The position numbers and the translations under genes are program-made. Under the pieces are notes generated by a model. It was given only the letters and a program-made list of their open reading frames with translations. It had not been told where the DNA came from and did no database searches. DNA of 64,000 bases, taken from VRUE01 sp963727465 (GTDB lineage Bacteria > Actinomycetota > Thermoleophilia > Solirubrobacterales > 70-9). Location of the stretch: assembly GCA_963727465.1 (NCBI GenBank), contig CAVSGL010000018.1, forward strand, positions 79,573 to 143,572. The letters are read 5' to 3'. Of this stretch, positions 26,897 to 35,515 are shown in pieces. How positions within the stretch are numbered: position 1 is the stretch's first letter; the number at the start of each line of letters is the position of its first letter.

Positions 26897-26944
26897 GCGT
26901 GGTCGAGGTTCTCATCGCTATGCGGGCAAAACCTCGACTGCGGT
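26897..26944. repeat. PE-1 palindromic repeat, copy 5
   Basis: GCGTGGTCGAGGTTCTC, core CGCTATGCG, CAAAACCTCGACTGCGGT. Same orientation as copy 4, 22 bases further on. Confidence 0.9.
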
Positions 26945-26998
26945 GCGGGTCGCACCATGGAATGTCGGAAACTCCGAGGTCGAGGGGGAGAACCGAGG

Positions 26999-27043
26999 TG
27001 CGGTCGAGCCTTTGGTCGGTATGCGATCGCAAGCTCGACCGCA
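26999..27043. repeat. PE-1 palindromic repeat, copy 6 (diverged)
   Basis: TGCGGTCGAGCCTTTGGTC, core CGGTATGCG, CAAGCTCGACCGCA. The core carries the ATG proposed as the start of the AbiEi/DUF559 gene. Confidence 0.8.
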
Positions 27044-27977
27044 GTTACCCAAAGAGGCTCAAGTCGGGGGACGGGACCGCGGCCTCGCGGAGCTTGCGCG
27101 AGAGCAGCACGGGGTCGTCGGCATCGACCAGCTGCGGGGGCCGCTTGGGTACTCGCACGCCGCTGTGGAGCGCGCCACCGCGGCGGGTCGTCTGCACCGG
27201 TTGCATCGCGGTGTCTACGCCGTGGGACACACCCGACTGTCGCCATACGGCGAGTGCCTGGCAGGCGTGTTCGCATCTGGTCCCGGCGCCTTGCTGAGCC
27301 ACCACTCGGCCGCCTGGCTCTGGGGTATCGCGCGGTGGCCTCACGCTCCCGTGTCGGTGACCGGACCGGTGCGGCGCGGGCCGCGACCGCCCGTCCGGTT
27401 GCACCACTCGACCATCCTCACCGACGACGACCGCGATTCCATCGAGGGCATCGATGTCACCGCCGTGCCGCGCACCGCTCTCGACCTTGCGGCGACGCTT
27501 CGCAGCCAGCAGCTCACCCGGCTGCTTCAGCGGGCCGAGGAGCGGGATTTGTTCGACCTGCGCCGGTTTGAGGACCTGCTCCAGCGCGCCGGAGGGCACC
27601 GTGGGGTGCAGCGCCTGCGCCGGGCAATAGCGATCTATCGTCCTGCTCCATTCAGTCGCTCCGGCCTCGAGCGGCGTTTCCTGGAGCTGCTCGCCGAGGC
27701 AGGCATGCCTCGGCCTGCGACGGGCTTCGTCGAGGCAGGCTATGAGCTCGATGTCTACTGGCCAGCGGCGCGCTTCGGGGTCGAACTGGACGTTTACGAG
27801 ACCCATGGCACTCGTCAGTCGTTCGAGGACGACCGCCTTCGAGATGAGACGCTCAAGCTGGCGGGTGTCGAGACCTTGCGGATCACCGGCCATCGTCTCG
27901 ACCGCGAACCCCAGCAGGTGATCGAGCGCGTGTCCCGGCTTCTACGCCGGCGCGGCACGCAGCAACATGTCGCGTGA
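27021..27977 (+). CDS. AbiEi-like HTH plus DUF559/Vsr-type nuclease protein
   Basis: A 318-residue two-domain protein. The N-terminal AbiEi-type winged helix reads REQHGVVGIDQLRGPLGYSH with AAGRLHRLHRGVYAVGHTRL. A middle domain follows (LLSHHSAAWLWGI; GIDVTAVPRTALDLAATL). The C-terminal DUF559/Vsr-like nuclease fold shows SGLERRFLELLAEAGMPRP, GYELDVYWPAARFGVELDVY and RDETLKLAGVETLRITGHRL. Such proteins are common in actinobacteria and are often called type IV antitoxin-like. The nearest in-frame starts (TTG 27012, ATG 27021) both lie inside PE-1 copy 6. Three PE-1 copies precede it and two follow, unlike any other gene here. Confidence 0.75.
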   Translation: MRSQARPQLPKEAQVGGRDRGLAELAREQHGVVGIDQLRGPLGYSHAAVERATAAGRLHRLHRGVYAVGHTRLSPYGECLAGVFASGPGALLSHHSAAWLWGIARWPHAPVSVTGPVRRGPRPPVRLHHSTILTDDDRDSIEGIDVTAVPRTALDLAATLRSQQLTRLLQRAEERDLFDLRRFEDLLQRAGGHRGVQRLRRAIAIYRPAPFSRSGLERRFLELLAEAGMPRPATGFVEAGYELDVYWPAARFGVELDVYETHGTRQSFEDDRLRDETLKLAGVETLRITGHRLDREPQQVIERVSRLLRRRGTQQHVA

Positions 27978-27995
27978 CCCAGCAGTCCCGGTCCA

Positions 27996-28042
27996 CCGCG
28001 GTAGAGCTTTTCGCCGCTATCCGGAGAAAACCTCGACCGCGC
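27996..28042. repeat. PE-1 palindromic repeat, copy 7
   Basis: CCGCGGTAGAGCTTTTC, core CGCTATCCG, GAAAACCTCGACCGCGC. It starts 19 bases after the AbiEi/DUF559 stop. Confidence 0.9.
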
Positions 28043-28066
28043 TCAATGGCCGGCGCCGCCCTGCGG

Positions 28067-28113
28067 CCGTTGTCGAGGTTCTCTTCGCTATGCGAGGAAA
28101 AGCTCTACCGCGG
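28067..28113. repeat. PE-1 palindromic repeat, copy 8
   Basis: CCGTTGTCGAGGTTCTC, core CGCTATGCG, GGAAAAGCTCTACCGCGG. It lies 11 bases before the end of the convergent cupin gene. Confidence 0.88.
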
Positions 28114-28123
28114 TTGGGGGGAG

Positions 28124-28516
28124 TCAGCTTGCCATCGGGTCGGGGGCGCCCAGCTGGGTGATTTCCGGGGCCTCGTAGAGCTCGCCCGGCTTGCCGCCGA
28201 GCACCAGCAGGCGGATGCCCTGCTCGCCCGGCCAGACCTTGCGCATCGTGCCCGAGGCGACGCGGACGACCTGCTCGCCGTCGAGCGGAAAGCGCTCGCC
28301 GTCGATCTCGATCTCGCCGCCGCCGCGCAGCGCCAGGTAGACCTCCTCCTGGCCGTCCTCGGCGTGGTCGTGTTCGGGGTAGCCGTCGTAGCTCGGCGGC
28401 ATGTCGAGGATCTGCATGCCGAACGACTCGACTCCCAGTTCGGCGCGAGCGCGCTTGAAGGCGCCTCGGTAGGCGCCCTCCATCTCGTCGATCTTCTTCA
28501 CTGCGTAGTCAGCCAT
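28124..28516 (-). CDS. Cupin-domain protein
   Basis: A 130-residue single cupin. Metal-binding motif 1 reads GYPEHDHAEDGQEEVYLAL (His-x-His and Glu), and motif 2 falls around VVRVASGTMRKVWPGEQGIR, where the usual second-motif His is missing. The start is ATG 28516 after GGAGGAGAGA; readings that extend further upstream enter the RecD2 promoter region and look artificial. Such small cupins bind metals or small ligands; no pathway link is visible. It ends 11 bases from PE-1 copy 8. Confidence 0.8.
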   Translation of the reverse strand: MADYAVKKIDEMEGAYRGAFKRARAELGVESFGMQILDMPPSYDGYPEHDHAEDGQEEVYLALRGGGEIEIDGERFPLDGEQVVRVASGTMRKVWPGEQGIRLLVLGGKPGELYEAPEITQLGAPDPMAS

Positions 28517-28652
28517 CCGTCTCTCCTCCCGGTGTCTTGGCCCCGGATCGGGCGCTCCACGGCCCTGAGGAGGCCGATTGACCACGCATTCTGGCGTACT
28601 TTGGATTTCCAAGCATGCTGCCCACGCTGCGCGAGCGGCTAGCCTCGACTGC

Positions 28653-30800
28653 GTGAGCGACGCCACCACCCTCTTCGATCCCGACGCGGCGGCGTTCAGC
28701 GGCACGGTCGAGGTCCTGGGCGTGATCTTCAGCGCCGAGGACGACGGCTACGCGGTGCTCGAGGTGCAGGACGCCGAGTCCGGCGAGGGCTTCGCGCTGG
28801 TCGGGCCGGTGGCGCACCTGAGCGCCGGCGACCGCGCTGAAATCAGCGGCGACTGGCAGACCCATTCGCGCTACGGGCGGCAGCTGAAGGCACGTGGCGC
28901 GCTGCCGCTCGACCCGGCCGACCGCGCCGGCCAGGTCGCCTACCTGACCTCGCTGCGCCACATCGGCCCGGCGCGCGCCGAGCGTCTCGTCGACGAGCAC
29001 GGGGAGGGGGTGCTGGGAGCGATCGCCGCCGACCCGGTCGGGGTGTTCGAGTCGCTGCGCGGCGTCAGCGCCGACCAGGCCGCCGCCGCGGCCGAGTCCT
29101 GGCACGCCTCGCGCGCGATCCGCGACCTGCACGTGCAGCTTGCCCCGCACGGGCTGGCGCACCTGGCGACGCCGATCCACGCCCGCTTCGGCGAGCGCTC
29201 GATGGCGGTCCTGCACGAAGATCCCTACCGGCTGACCGAGGTCGCCGGGGTCGGCTTTGCCCGCGCCGACCGGATCGCGCTCGCCGCCGACGTGCCGCCG
29301 GAGTCCGAGCGGCGCGCCCAGGCGGCGGCCGTCTTCGCGCTCTCGGAGGCCGAGCAGCAGGGCAACACGTTCCTGCCGCTCGACGAGCTCGCGCGGCGCA
29401 CGGCGAAGCTGATCGGCCTGCGGCCCGACCCCGACGCGATCGTCCGCGCCGACGGCCTGCTGCTCGACGAAGGGCGCGCCTACCGCGAGCCGACGCACGC
29501 GAGCGAGCTCGCCGTCGCCGCGACCCTGGCCGGGCGGGTCGCGGCGCCGCCGCACCTCGACCACGACCCCGGCGAGGACCCGCCCGCGGACGCCGAGGTC
29601 GGGCGCCGCCTCACCGACGAGCAGTGGGCCGCCGTGCGGGCCGCGTTCGGGGCGCGGATCTCGGTCCTCACCGGCGGCCCGGGGGTCGGCAAGACCGCCT
29701 GCACGCAGGCGATCGTCGCCGAGGCCGCGCGCGCCGGTGCCTCGATCGCGCTCTGCGCGCCGACCGGCCGCGCGGCGCGGCGGCTGGAGGAGGCGACCGG
29801 GCACGAGGCGCAGACGATCCACCGGATGCTCGAGTGGATGCCGGGGCGCGAGCCGGGCTTCCGGCCGGGCCACCCGCTGCCGGCCGAGCTCGTCGTGGTC
29901 GACGAGTCCTCGATGCTGAACCTGCGCCTGATCGAGGTGCTGCTCGGCGGGCTCGCCGAGACCACCCACGTCGTCTTCGTCGGCGACGCCGACCAGCTGC
30001 CGCCGATCGGCGCCGGCAAGCCGTTCGAGGATCTGATCGCCGCCGGCATCGCCCCGGTCGTCCGGCTCACGCAGATCTTCCGCCAGGCGGCGCGCTCGAT
30101 GATCACCACCGCCGCGCACGAGATCAACCAGGGCCGGGCGCCGCACACCGAGCCCGGCCCCGACCAGGAGCGCGACTTCTTCTTCATCGAGCGGCCGAGC
30201 CCCGAGCGGGCGCTGGAGACGGTGGTCGAGGTCGTAGCCGAGCGGGCGCCGGCGAGCTTCGGCGTCGACCCGATCCGCGACGTGCAGGTGCTGGCGCCGA
30301 TGTACAAGGGGGCGGTGGGGATCGACGCGCTCAACGAGCGCCTGCGCGAGCGGCTCAACCCGGACGGCGCCCTCGCGGTCAGCGAGCGCTTCCGCCTCGG
30401 CGACCGCCTGATCCAGACCCGCAACTCGCACGAGCTCGGCCTGATGAACGGCTCGATCGTCTTCCTGCGCGAGGACGACCCCGACGAGGAAGCGATCGTC
30501 GTCGACACCGACGAGGGCGGCACGCTCACCGTCCCCTACGACGAGACCGCGACCCTGCGCCTCGCCTACGCGATCTCGGTCCACAAGGCGCAGGGCTGTG
30601 AGGTGCCGGTCGTCGTCGGCGTCTGCCACCGTTCCCACGCCCGCATGCTCAGCCGCCCGCTGCTCTACACGGCGATCACCCGCGCCCGGCGCGACTGCGT
30701 GCTGATCGGCGACCGGGCCGCGCTCGAGCGCGCGATCGCCAACGACGACAGCGGCGCCCGCCACTCGGCCCTCGCCGAACGCCTCCGCGAGCCCAGATGA
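28653..30800 (+). CDS. recD2: RecD2-type 5'-3' DNA helicase
   Basis: Superfamily 1B helicase of the stand-alone RecD2 type (715 residues), acting in DNA repair outside a RecBCD complex. N-terminal OB-like part (FSGTVEVLGVIFSAEDDGYA), helix-hairpin-helix repeats (LRHIGPARAERLVDEHGEGV; VAGVGFARADRIA), Walker A LTGGPGVGKTACTQAI, Walker B VVVDESSMLNLRLIEVLLGG, and the C-terminal UvrD-like motif AYAISVHKAQGCEVPVVVGV are all intact. The GTG at 28653 gives the normal N-terminus. The TGA stop forms the first bases of the PE-2 hairpin. Confidence 0.93.
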   Translation: MSDATTLFDPDAAAFSGTVEVLGVIFSAEDDGYAVLEVQDAESGEGFALVGPVAHLSAGDRAEISGDWQTHSRYGRQLKARGALPLDPADRAGQVAYLTSLRHIGPARAERLVDEHGEGVLGAIAADPVGVFESLRGVSADQAAAAAESWHASRAIRDLHVQLAPHGLAHLATPIHARFGERSMAVLHEDPYRLTEVAGVGFARADRIALAADVPPESERRAQAAAVFALSEAEQQGNTFLPLDELARRTAKLIGLRPDPDAIVRADGLLLDEGRAYREPTHASELAVAATLAGRVAAPPHLDHDPGEDPPADAEVGRRLTDEQWAAVRAAFGARISVLTGGPGVGKTACTQAIVAEAARAGASIALCAPTGRAARRLEEATGHEAQTIHRMLEWMPGREPGFRPGHPLPAELVVVDESSMLNLRLIEVLLGGLAETTHVVFVGDADQLPPIGAGKPFEDLIAAGIAPVVRLTQIFRQAARSMITTAAHEINQGRAPHTEPGPDQERDFFFIERPSPERALETVVEVVAERAPASFGVDPIRDVQVLAPMYKGAVGIDALNERLRERLNPDGALAVSERFRLGDRLIQTRNSHELGLMNGSIVFLREDDPDEEAIVVDTDEGGTLTVPYDETATLRLAYAISVHKAQGCEVPVVVGVCHRSHARMLSRPLLYTAITRARRDCVLIGDRAALERAIANDDSGARHSALAERLREPR

Positions 30801-30835
30801 AGGATTGTGTGCCCCATGGGGGCCACAATCCTTCA
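30798..30835. repeat. PE-2 palindrome, copy 2
   Basis: TGAAGGATTGTGTGCCCC pairs with GGGGCCACAATCCTTCA with one bulged T. Its first three bases are the recD2 stop codon. The arms differ from copy 1 at one base pair that changes on both sides (GG-GTTG to GG-ATTG with CAAC to CAAT), so the stem is conserved rather than the sequence alone. Confidence 0.85.
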
Positions 30836-30843
30836 TTAAGCCG

Positions 30844-31548
30844 ATGGAGTCGCCGCGACCCTCACTGACCGCCGTCGCCGTCACGCTCGGCGGACTTGCC
30901 CTGCTCGCAGCGCTGGTGCTGGCGATCCCCGATCTGCGGGCGGCCTTCGACGCCGCGGTGCACGGGGACACGGCGGGGGTGCGCAGCCACGTCAAGGGGC
31001 TCGGGGTCGGCGGGCCGCTGCTGCTCGTCGCTCTGGCCGTGATCCACTCGGTCGTCTTCTACCCGGCCGAGATCGTCGACGCGGCGGCGGGCTTCGTCTA
31101 CGGCTTCTTCCCGGCGCTGGCGCTGATGATGCTCGGCTGGCTGCTCTCCGGGCTGCTCTGCTTCGCCGTCGGCCGCTCGCTGGCGCGGCCGCTGCTCGAC
31201 CGCTGGTTCGGCGCCGAGCGCTTCGAGCGCACCGAGGCGGCGATCGAGCGCGGCGGCGCCACCCTGCTGCTCGCCGTGCGGCTGCTGCCGATCGTCCCCT
31301 TCAGCCTCGTCTCCTACGCCGCCGGCGCCGCCCGCGTGCCGCTCTGGCGCTTCGCCTGGACGACCGTCGTCGGCTACATCCCGATCACCGCGCTCGCCGT
31401 CTACTTCGGCACCCGCCTCGAGGGCCTCAGCCTCACCGACCCCCTCGTCCTCGGCAGCGCGGCGGCGCTGCTCGCGCTGCTCGGCATCGGCCACTGGGTC
31501 ATGCGCCGCGGCGGCGGCACCCCGAAGGTTGCCGACTCGCGCGACTGA
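30844..31548 (+). CDS. TVP38/TMEM64 (DedA-like) membrane protein
   Basis: A 234-residue membrane protein of the SNARE-associated/TVP38 family. It shows the re-entrant segment YPAEIVDAAAGFVYGFFPAL and the second conserved block LLLAVRLLPIVPFSLVSYAA followed by GAARVPLWRFAWTTVVGYIP. Five to six hydrophobic helices fit the family; DedA-type proteins are linked to lipid flipping. The ATG at 30844 sits just after the PE-2 hairpin, separating it from recD2. Confidence 0.85.
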   Translation: MESPRPSLTAVAVTLGGLALLAALVLAIPDLRAAFDAAVHGDTAGVRSHVKGLGVGGPLLLVALAVIHSVVFYPAEIVDAAAGFVYGFFPALALMMLGWLLSGLLCFAVGRSLARPLLDRWFGAERFERTEAAIERGGATLLLAVRLLPIVPFSLVSYAAGAARVPLWRFAWTTVVGYIPITALAVYFGTRLEGLSLTDPLVLGSAAALLALLGIGHWVMRRGGGTPKVADSRD

Positions 31549-31579
31549 GGACACAGCGCTGGGACTGTCGCCTCAACGG

Positions 31580-31964
31580 TTACAGAGGAGACGTCGCGAT
31601 CAGAGCGGTCACAGCTGCGAAGAGAGCGGCAATCAGTGTGAGCTGCATGCGAAAGAAGCGCTCCTCGGAGGAACTCGAGCCGCAGTTCGAGCCGTTCGAA
31701 CCGCTGATCCACGTGTTCGAACCGCTGATCCATCTGTTCGAACCGCTTGTCAATCTGTTCGAACCGCTGGTCCACGTGTTCGAACCGCTGGTCCACGTGT
31801 TCGAAGCGCTGATCGATGCTCGCAGCGAGATCGTCGATCTTCGCCCCGAGGGCGTCGAGCTTGGCGTCTGTCGCTCCAGTGTGCATCGCGCGCTCTATTG
31901 TTGCATCGTAAACATTTCGGCGTTCGCCGGGGTCATCGGCGGAAATCGGGTCGTGCGCGGGCAT
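31580..31964 (-). CDS. Coiled-coil membrane protein, heptad repeats, one frame break
   Basis: Paralog of the gene at 48693..49016. It begins MPAHDPISADDPGERRNVYD, continues IDDLAASIDQ and then a run of exact seven-residue units (QRFEHVD, KRFEQID) forming a parallel coiled coil. Near 31660 the reading frame must shift: the frame used so far becomes polar and runs into the neighbouring gene, whereas the next frame gives ERFFRMQLTLIAALFAAVTA, then LIATSPL and a stop at 31580, matching the C-terminal membrane helix of the paralog. Probably a tail-anchored protein; the break may be an indel or true inactivation. Confidence 0.6.
31690..31812. repeat. 21-base tandem repeats coding the heptads
   Basis: Six tandem 21-base units of the type GTTCGAACCGCTGATCCACG code the DQRFEHV heptads on the minus strand. 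Near-identity at the DNA level points to recent expansion by slippage or unequal exchange. Confidence 0.8.
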
Positions 31965-32052
31965 CGATGACTCAAAGTCCCTGAGGTGGCGCAATTCTCC
32001 CCCGCACAGGCGCAAAAACCACGCAGTTTGCGAGCTCTCCGCGCCCGCCGTA

Positions 32053-34404
32053 TCAGCGGCGGTGGTGATGGCGCGTGTGGCGGCGCTTGAGCACGCCGTG
32101 CCGGACGCGCTTCACGCGGAAGCGGAAGGCGGCCGGCGTGGGATCGACGCCCCCGTCCGAGTTGCGCGCCTTGACCCGCAGCACATGACGGCCGAGCCGG
32201 TAGCGGCGCACGAACCGCCTCCCGCAACGGTGGAACCGCCCCCGGTCCACCTTGCAGAGAAAGGTCACGCCGGACTGGTCGGAGCCGAACCTGAACACGG
32301 CCCGCGCCGTCCGCGCCCTCGTGCGCACGATCCGCGCCGGGTGGTGGCGGAAAAAGGTGTTGGGGGCCGGCCTGGGTGCGGGCTGCTCGGTTTGAGTGGA
32401 AGTTTCCGGCGGCGGGAAGACGATGACCGTGCCGCTGCCGCCCGCTTCAGGCGCCGGCTCGAGGTTCAGCGCACCGACTGCATCGACGAGGCCGGCGCCG
32501 ACGGCGCTCGACCCGAGCGCGTCGATCGGCCGGGCAGAACCGGTGAGCGCGGCACGGATCTGAGTGGGCGTGAAAGCCGGATTGCGCTGGCGCATCAGCG
32601 CCGCGACAGCCGCTGCGTGCGGCGCCGCGGCAGAGGTTCCGCAGAAGCGGTACACGGAGCCGCTGGGCACGAAGAAGCTCGTCCGTCCGCAGTCGGTTGC
32701 CGTGACGTCGGGCTTGGAGAGCACGCTGGGCGTGGCCAGCGGTTCGGCCGGCGCGACGCTGTCCACCGGACCGAAATAGTGGGTGACCGGACCGCGGGAC
32801 GAGTAGGGCTCGGGCGCCGCGACCGTGTTGTGCGAGATCGCCGCCGCCGTGATCGCGTCCTGCGCGCCGTTGTGACCGAAGATGGTCGGTCCGACGACGT
32901 CTTCGCCCGCGGATTCTCTGTACTCGGTCGGTTCGGCGCCCCCGCCGTTCTGTAGCAGCGCGAACTTCAACCGCGGGTCTTCGCCGCTGTAGCGGTTGAT
33001 GACCAGCTGCACTTCCTGATCTTCGCCCGTCGCGTTTTCCCAGCCGAGCACCTCGTAGGGCCGTTCGGTGCCGTTCACGTTGTCTTTGGTTTCTTCCGCG
33101 ATGACTTCTCCACCGCTGTCGAGCAGAAAGGCATCGAGATCGGTTTCCACGTCGAACCACGGTTCCGCCCATTGCAGATCGACCACCAGTTCAGCGCCGT
33201 CTTCAACGCTGATCCCGTACGTCGTGTCTTTTTGCGATTCGTCCGGATCGAAGTCCAGGCAGTGGCTTGCGTTCAGGCCGGTCAGGGGGAGTTCAAGCTC
33301 GGGGTGTTCGGCTTTGAGTTCTTCTTCGAATTCTTCGTAGGCTTCCGACAGCGAGACGAGGCCGGGCGGGCATTCGCCTGCGTCGCGATAGTGCGGCGTT
33401 TCCCAGGAGGCGACGTCCTTCCCTTCGCTGCGAAGGTTGTTGTTGCCCGCTGACGACACATACGTGACCCCTCCTGCGGTGACTCTGCTCACCGCAGCTC
33501 CGATCGGCCCTTCCTGGAAGAACGGCTCTTCGAAGTAGCTGACGTCGTCGACGATCACCGACGCGCCGTTCGCGGCCAGAGCTTCCACGTTGCTTGCGAA
33601 CCCCGTCATGCCGGTGAAGCCGGTGGCGAAGTCGAGGTTCGCCCTGGGCGCCAGATCGTGCACGATCTGGGCCATCGCACGGCCCTCGTCGGACGGTGGT
33701 TCTTTGCTCGACGAATAATCCTGGAGCACGTCCACCGCCGGCGTGGGTCCACAGCTGTTTCCGGGCAGATCTCCGTCTGCTGCGTCCTGGGTTGCGTTGG
33801 TGGCGACGCCGGTTGCCATGTCGAACGAGTCGGAGAGAATTCCGACCTCGACGCCCCGCCCGTCGACCCCGAAGGCTTCGCGGGCTTCTGCGGCGCGAAG
33901 CTGGATATCTCCTTCGGAGACAACGGGTCCTGAAGGGCAGACGGGCACGGCCGCCGTGATTGGCGTGAGCACCTCGTTTGCTTCAGCCACCCGCGGGACG
34001 CCCGAGAGGTTCGGCAGCTGCGCGGGCTTCGCCGCGACGGTCACCGTTTGATACCGGGGGCTGACGTCGACGACCTTCGCGCCGTCCTGGCGCAGGTCTT
34101 CGACTCCGGCGGCGGCGCCGTGGTCGAAGCGGACTTCGACGAGGACGCGGTTGCCGTCGCGCAGCAGGCTGCCGGGGCCTTCCGCGGCGAGGCCGAGCTC
34201 GCGGGCCTGCTTGGCCGGGGGGGCCGAGCGCAGCGAGGGCTTGGCCAGCTCGGCCAGCCGCGCGGAGAGGTCGCCGGCGCCCGGCGGGGCCGCGGCGGCC
34301 CCGGCTGAGGCCGGAACCGCCACGCAGGCCGCCACGCAGGCCAGTGCGGCGGCGGCGAGCGCGGGCGACAGCGCACGTCGAAGCGGATTCCCCGGCTGCA
34401 TCAC
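32053..34404 (-). CDS. Secreted S8-like subtilase with Glu in place of the catalytic His
   Basis: A 783-residue exported protein. Signal peptide (LAAAALACVAACVAVPASAG), then a subtilisin-type fold. Catalytic Asp is D192 in GVEVGILSDSFD, oxyanion Asn N321 in YVSSAGNNN and nucleophile S591 in FCGTSAAAPHAAAVAALMRQ. The block that normally holds the His (HGTxVA) reads DEGRAMAQIVHDLAPRA, with E240 at the His position, recalling the Glu-Asp-Ser arrangement of sedolisins. An insertion of about 170 residues lies between Asn and Ser. The C-terminal Arg-rich beta-sandwich (AVFRFGSDQSGVTFLCKVDR) is typical of exported proteins in this lineage. Glutamate is mostly GAA. Activity is uncertain. Confidence 0.82.
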   Translation of the reverse strand: MMQPGNPLRRALSPALAAAALACVAACVAVPASAGAAAAPPGAGDLSARLAELAKPSLRSAPPAKQARELGLAAEGPGSLLRDGNRVLVEVRFDHGAAAGVEDLRQDGAKVVDVSPRYQTVTVAAKPAQLPNLSGVPRVAEANEVLTPITAAVPVCPSGPVVSEGDIQLRAAEAREAFGVDGRGVEVGILSDSFDMATGVATNATQDAADGDLPGNSCGPTPAVDVLQDYSSSKEPPSDEGRAMAQIVHDLAPRANLDFATGFTGMTGFASNVEALAANGASVIVDDVSYFEEPFFQEGPIGAAVSRVTAGGVTYVSSAGNNNLRSEGKDVASWETPHYRDAGECPPGLVSLSEAYEEFEEELKAEHPELELPLTGLNASHCLDFDPDESQKDTTYGISVEDGAELVVDLQWAEPWFDVETDLDAFLLDSGGEVIAEETKDNVNGTERPYEVLGWENATGEDQEVQLVINRYSGEDPRLKFALLQNGGGAEPTEYRESAGEDVVGPTIFGHNGAQDAITAAAISHNTVAAPEPYSSRGPVTHYFGPVDSVAPAEPLATPSVLSKPDVTATDCGRTSFFVPSGSVYRFCGTSAAAPHAAAVAALMRQRNPAFTPTQIRAALTGSARPIDALGSSAVGAGLVDAVGALNLEPAPEAGGSGTVIVFPPPETSTQTEQPAPRPAPNTFFRHHPARIVRTRARTARAVFRFGSDQSGVTFLCKVDRGRFHRCGRRFVRRYRLGRHVLRVKARNSDGGVDPTPAAFRFRVKRVRHGVLKRRHTRHHHRR

Positions 34405-34487
34405 TGCTTACGGTATCGGCCGCCGATCACGGCTCCTAAACCCTCCGAGCGTCCTCTCGGTGCGCCGCGGCGGCGCGCCGCGGCGCG

Positions 34488-35414
34488 TCAGCTCGTGCTG
34501 CCGCGGAAGCAGCCGAGCGTGTAGGGGTACTCGAGCGTGGCGTTGTAGTGGTAGATCCGCTGCCAGCGGCCTTCGTAGTAGACCCTGCTGGTCTGGCCGT
34601 GGCAGGCGTCGAGGTCGTCGTTGGTCAGCAGCTTGCCGCCGTGGCCGCGCGGGCCGTAGATCGGGTAGCCGTCGAGCGCCCAGCCGACCAGCCCGGAGGC
34701 GCGGTGCTTCGATTCGCCCTTGGTCAGGCAGGAGGGGATCGCGTGGTAGTGGTAGATGCCGAGCCGCTGCGGATGGCCGCCGCAGCTGTCCTGCGTCTCG
34801 TGGGCCACCGCGTCGCGGTCTTCGGCGTCGAGCGCGTCGAAGATCGCGACGCCGTTCTTGGCGATCCCGATCGGCCCGCCGGAGAGGCAGCCGGCGTGCG
34901 CCGCCTTCTTCGGATGGCGCGGCAGCGAGTAGCTCACCCGCTGCGAGCGGATCGAGTTCGGGTTGCGGTCGTAGGTGTAGGCGTCGTCGCTGGGCGAGAT
35001 CGGGAACTTGCCGGTCGTCGCCCACTTGGGCAGGCCGTTGCCGCTGATGCTCAGCCGCCGCTTCGTCTCCGACCTGTGCAGCTTCGCGTTGCGCCAGTGG
35101 ACCCTGCCGTCGACCGTGGCCTTCGCCGTGAGGTCGTAGGTATCGCCGTGGATCCACGGTCCTTCGACCTGGGCGCCGCCGCCGGGATGCGGACCTCCCG
35201 CCGGGATGAAGCCGGTGCGACAGGCGTAGACGTAGCCGCGCCGCGGGCTCGAGGTCGTCACCTTGCCGTCGCCCAGGGGGAGGAAGGACGGATTGGTCGC
35301 CGACGGCGAGGCGGCGCCGAGCGTCACGCCTCCCATCGCGATCGCGGTGACCGCGGTGATCGCGGCGCAGAGCGCGAGCGGTGCGAATATCTGGCTGCGG
35401 CGGAAGCGCCTCAT
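34488..35414 (-). CDS. Exported YHYH-domain protein
   Basis: A 308-residue secreted protein with the YHYH domain, a metal-binding-looking fold of unknown role found in marine and soil bacteria. A signal segment (IFAPLALCAAITAVTAIAMG) is followed by family motifs AHAGCLSGGPIGIAKNGVAI, the name motif LGIYHYHAIPSCL, and GLVGWALDGYPIYGPRGHGG; a second YHYN occurs near the C-terminus (WQRIYHYNATLEYPYTLGCF). The ATG at 35414 is preceded by GGAGGAGAGG. It has no operon partner; about 240 bases separate it from the divergent cold-shock gene. Confidence 0.85.
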   Translation of the reverse strand: MRRFRRSQIFAPLALCAAITAVTAIAMGGVTLGAASPSATNPSFLPLGDGKVTTSSPRRGYVYACRTGFIPAGGPHPGGGAQVEGPWIHGDTYDLTAKATVDGRVHWRNAKLHRSETKRRLSISGNGLPKWATTGKFPISPSDDAYTYDRNPNSIRSQRVSYSLPRHPKKAAHAGCLSGGPIGIAKNGVAIFDALDAEDRDAVAHETQDSCGGHPQRLGIYHYHAIPSCLTKGESKHRASGLVGWALDGYPIYGPRGHGGKLLTNDDLDACHGQTSRVYYEGRWQRIYHYNATLEYPYTLGCFRGSTS

Positions 35415-35515
35415 CGAGTCCCTCTCCTCCCGACCTCATCGGTCTCGTCTGGATTGACAAACCCAGGATCGGCCGGCCGGATTCGGTGACGGTCACCGCT
35501 TTGTAAGCGCCATGT

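Noticed and set aside
26821..28113. Clustered PE-1 copies considered as a CRISPR array
   Set aside because: Copies are imperfect palindromes of variable sequence, separated by unequal distances that include a whole gene, dispersed over 32 kb, with no cas genes.
28509..30995. Very long open frame on the strand opposite recD2, and similar long antisense frames over most genes
   Set aside because: In 70% GC DNA the strand opposite a real gene stays open by codon bias. These frames show Arg/Ala/Gly-rich, low-complexity translation and no family motifs, while the sense frames show complete domains.
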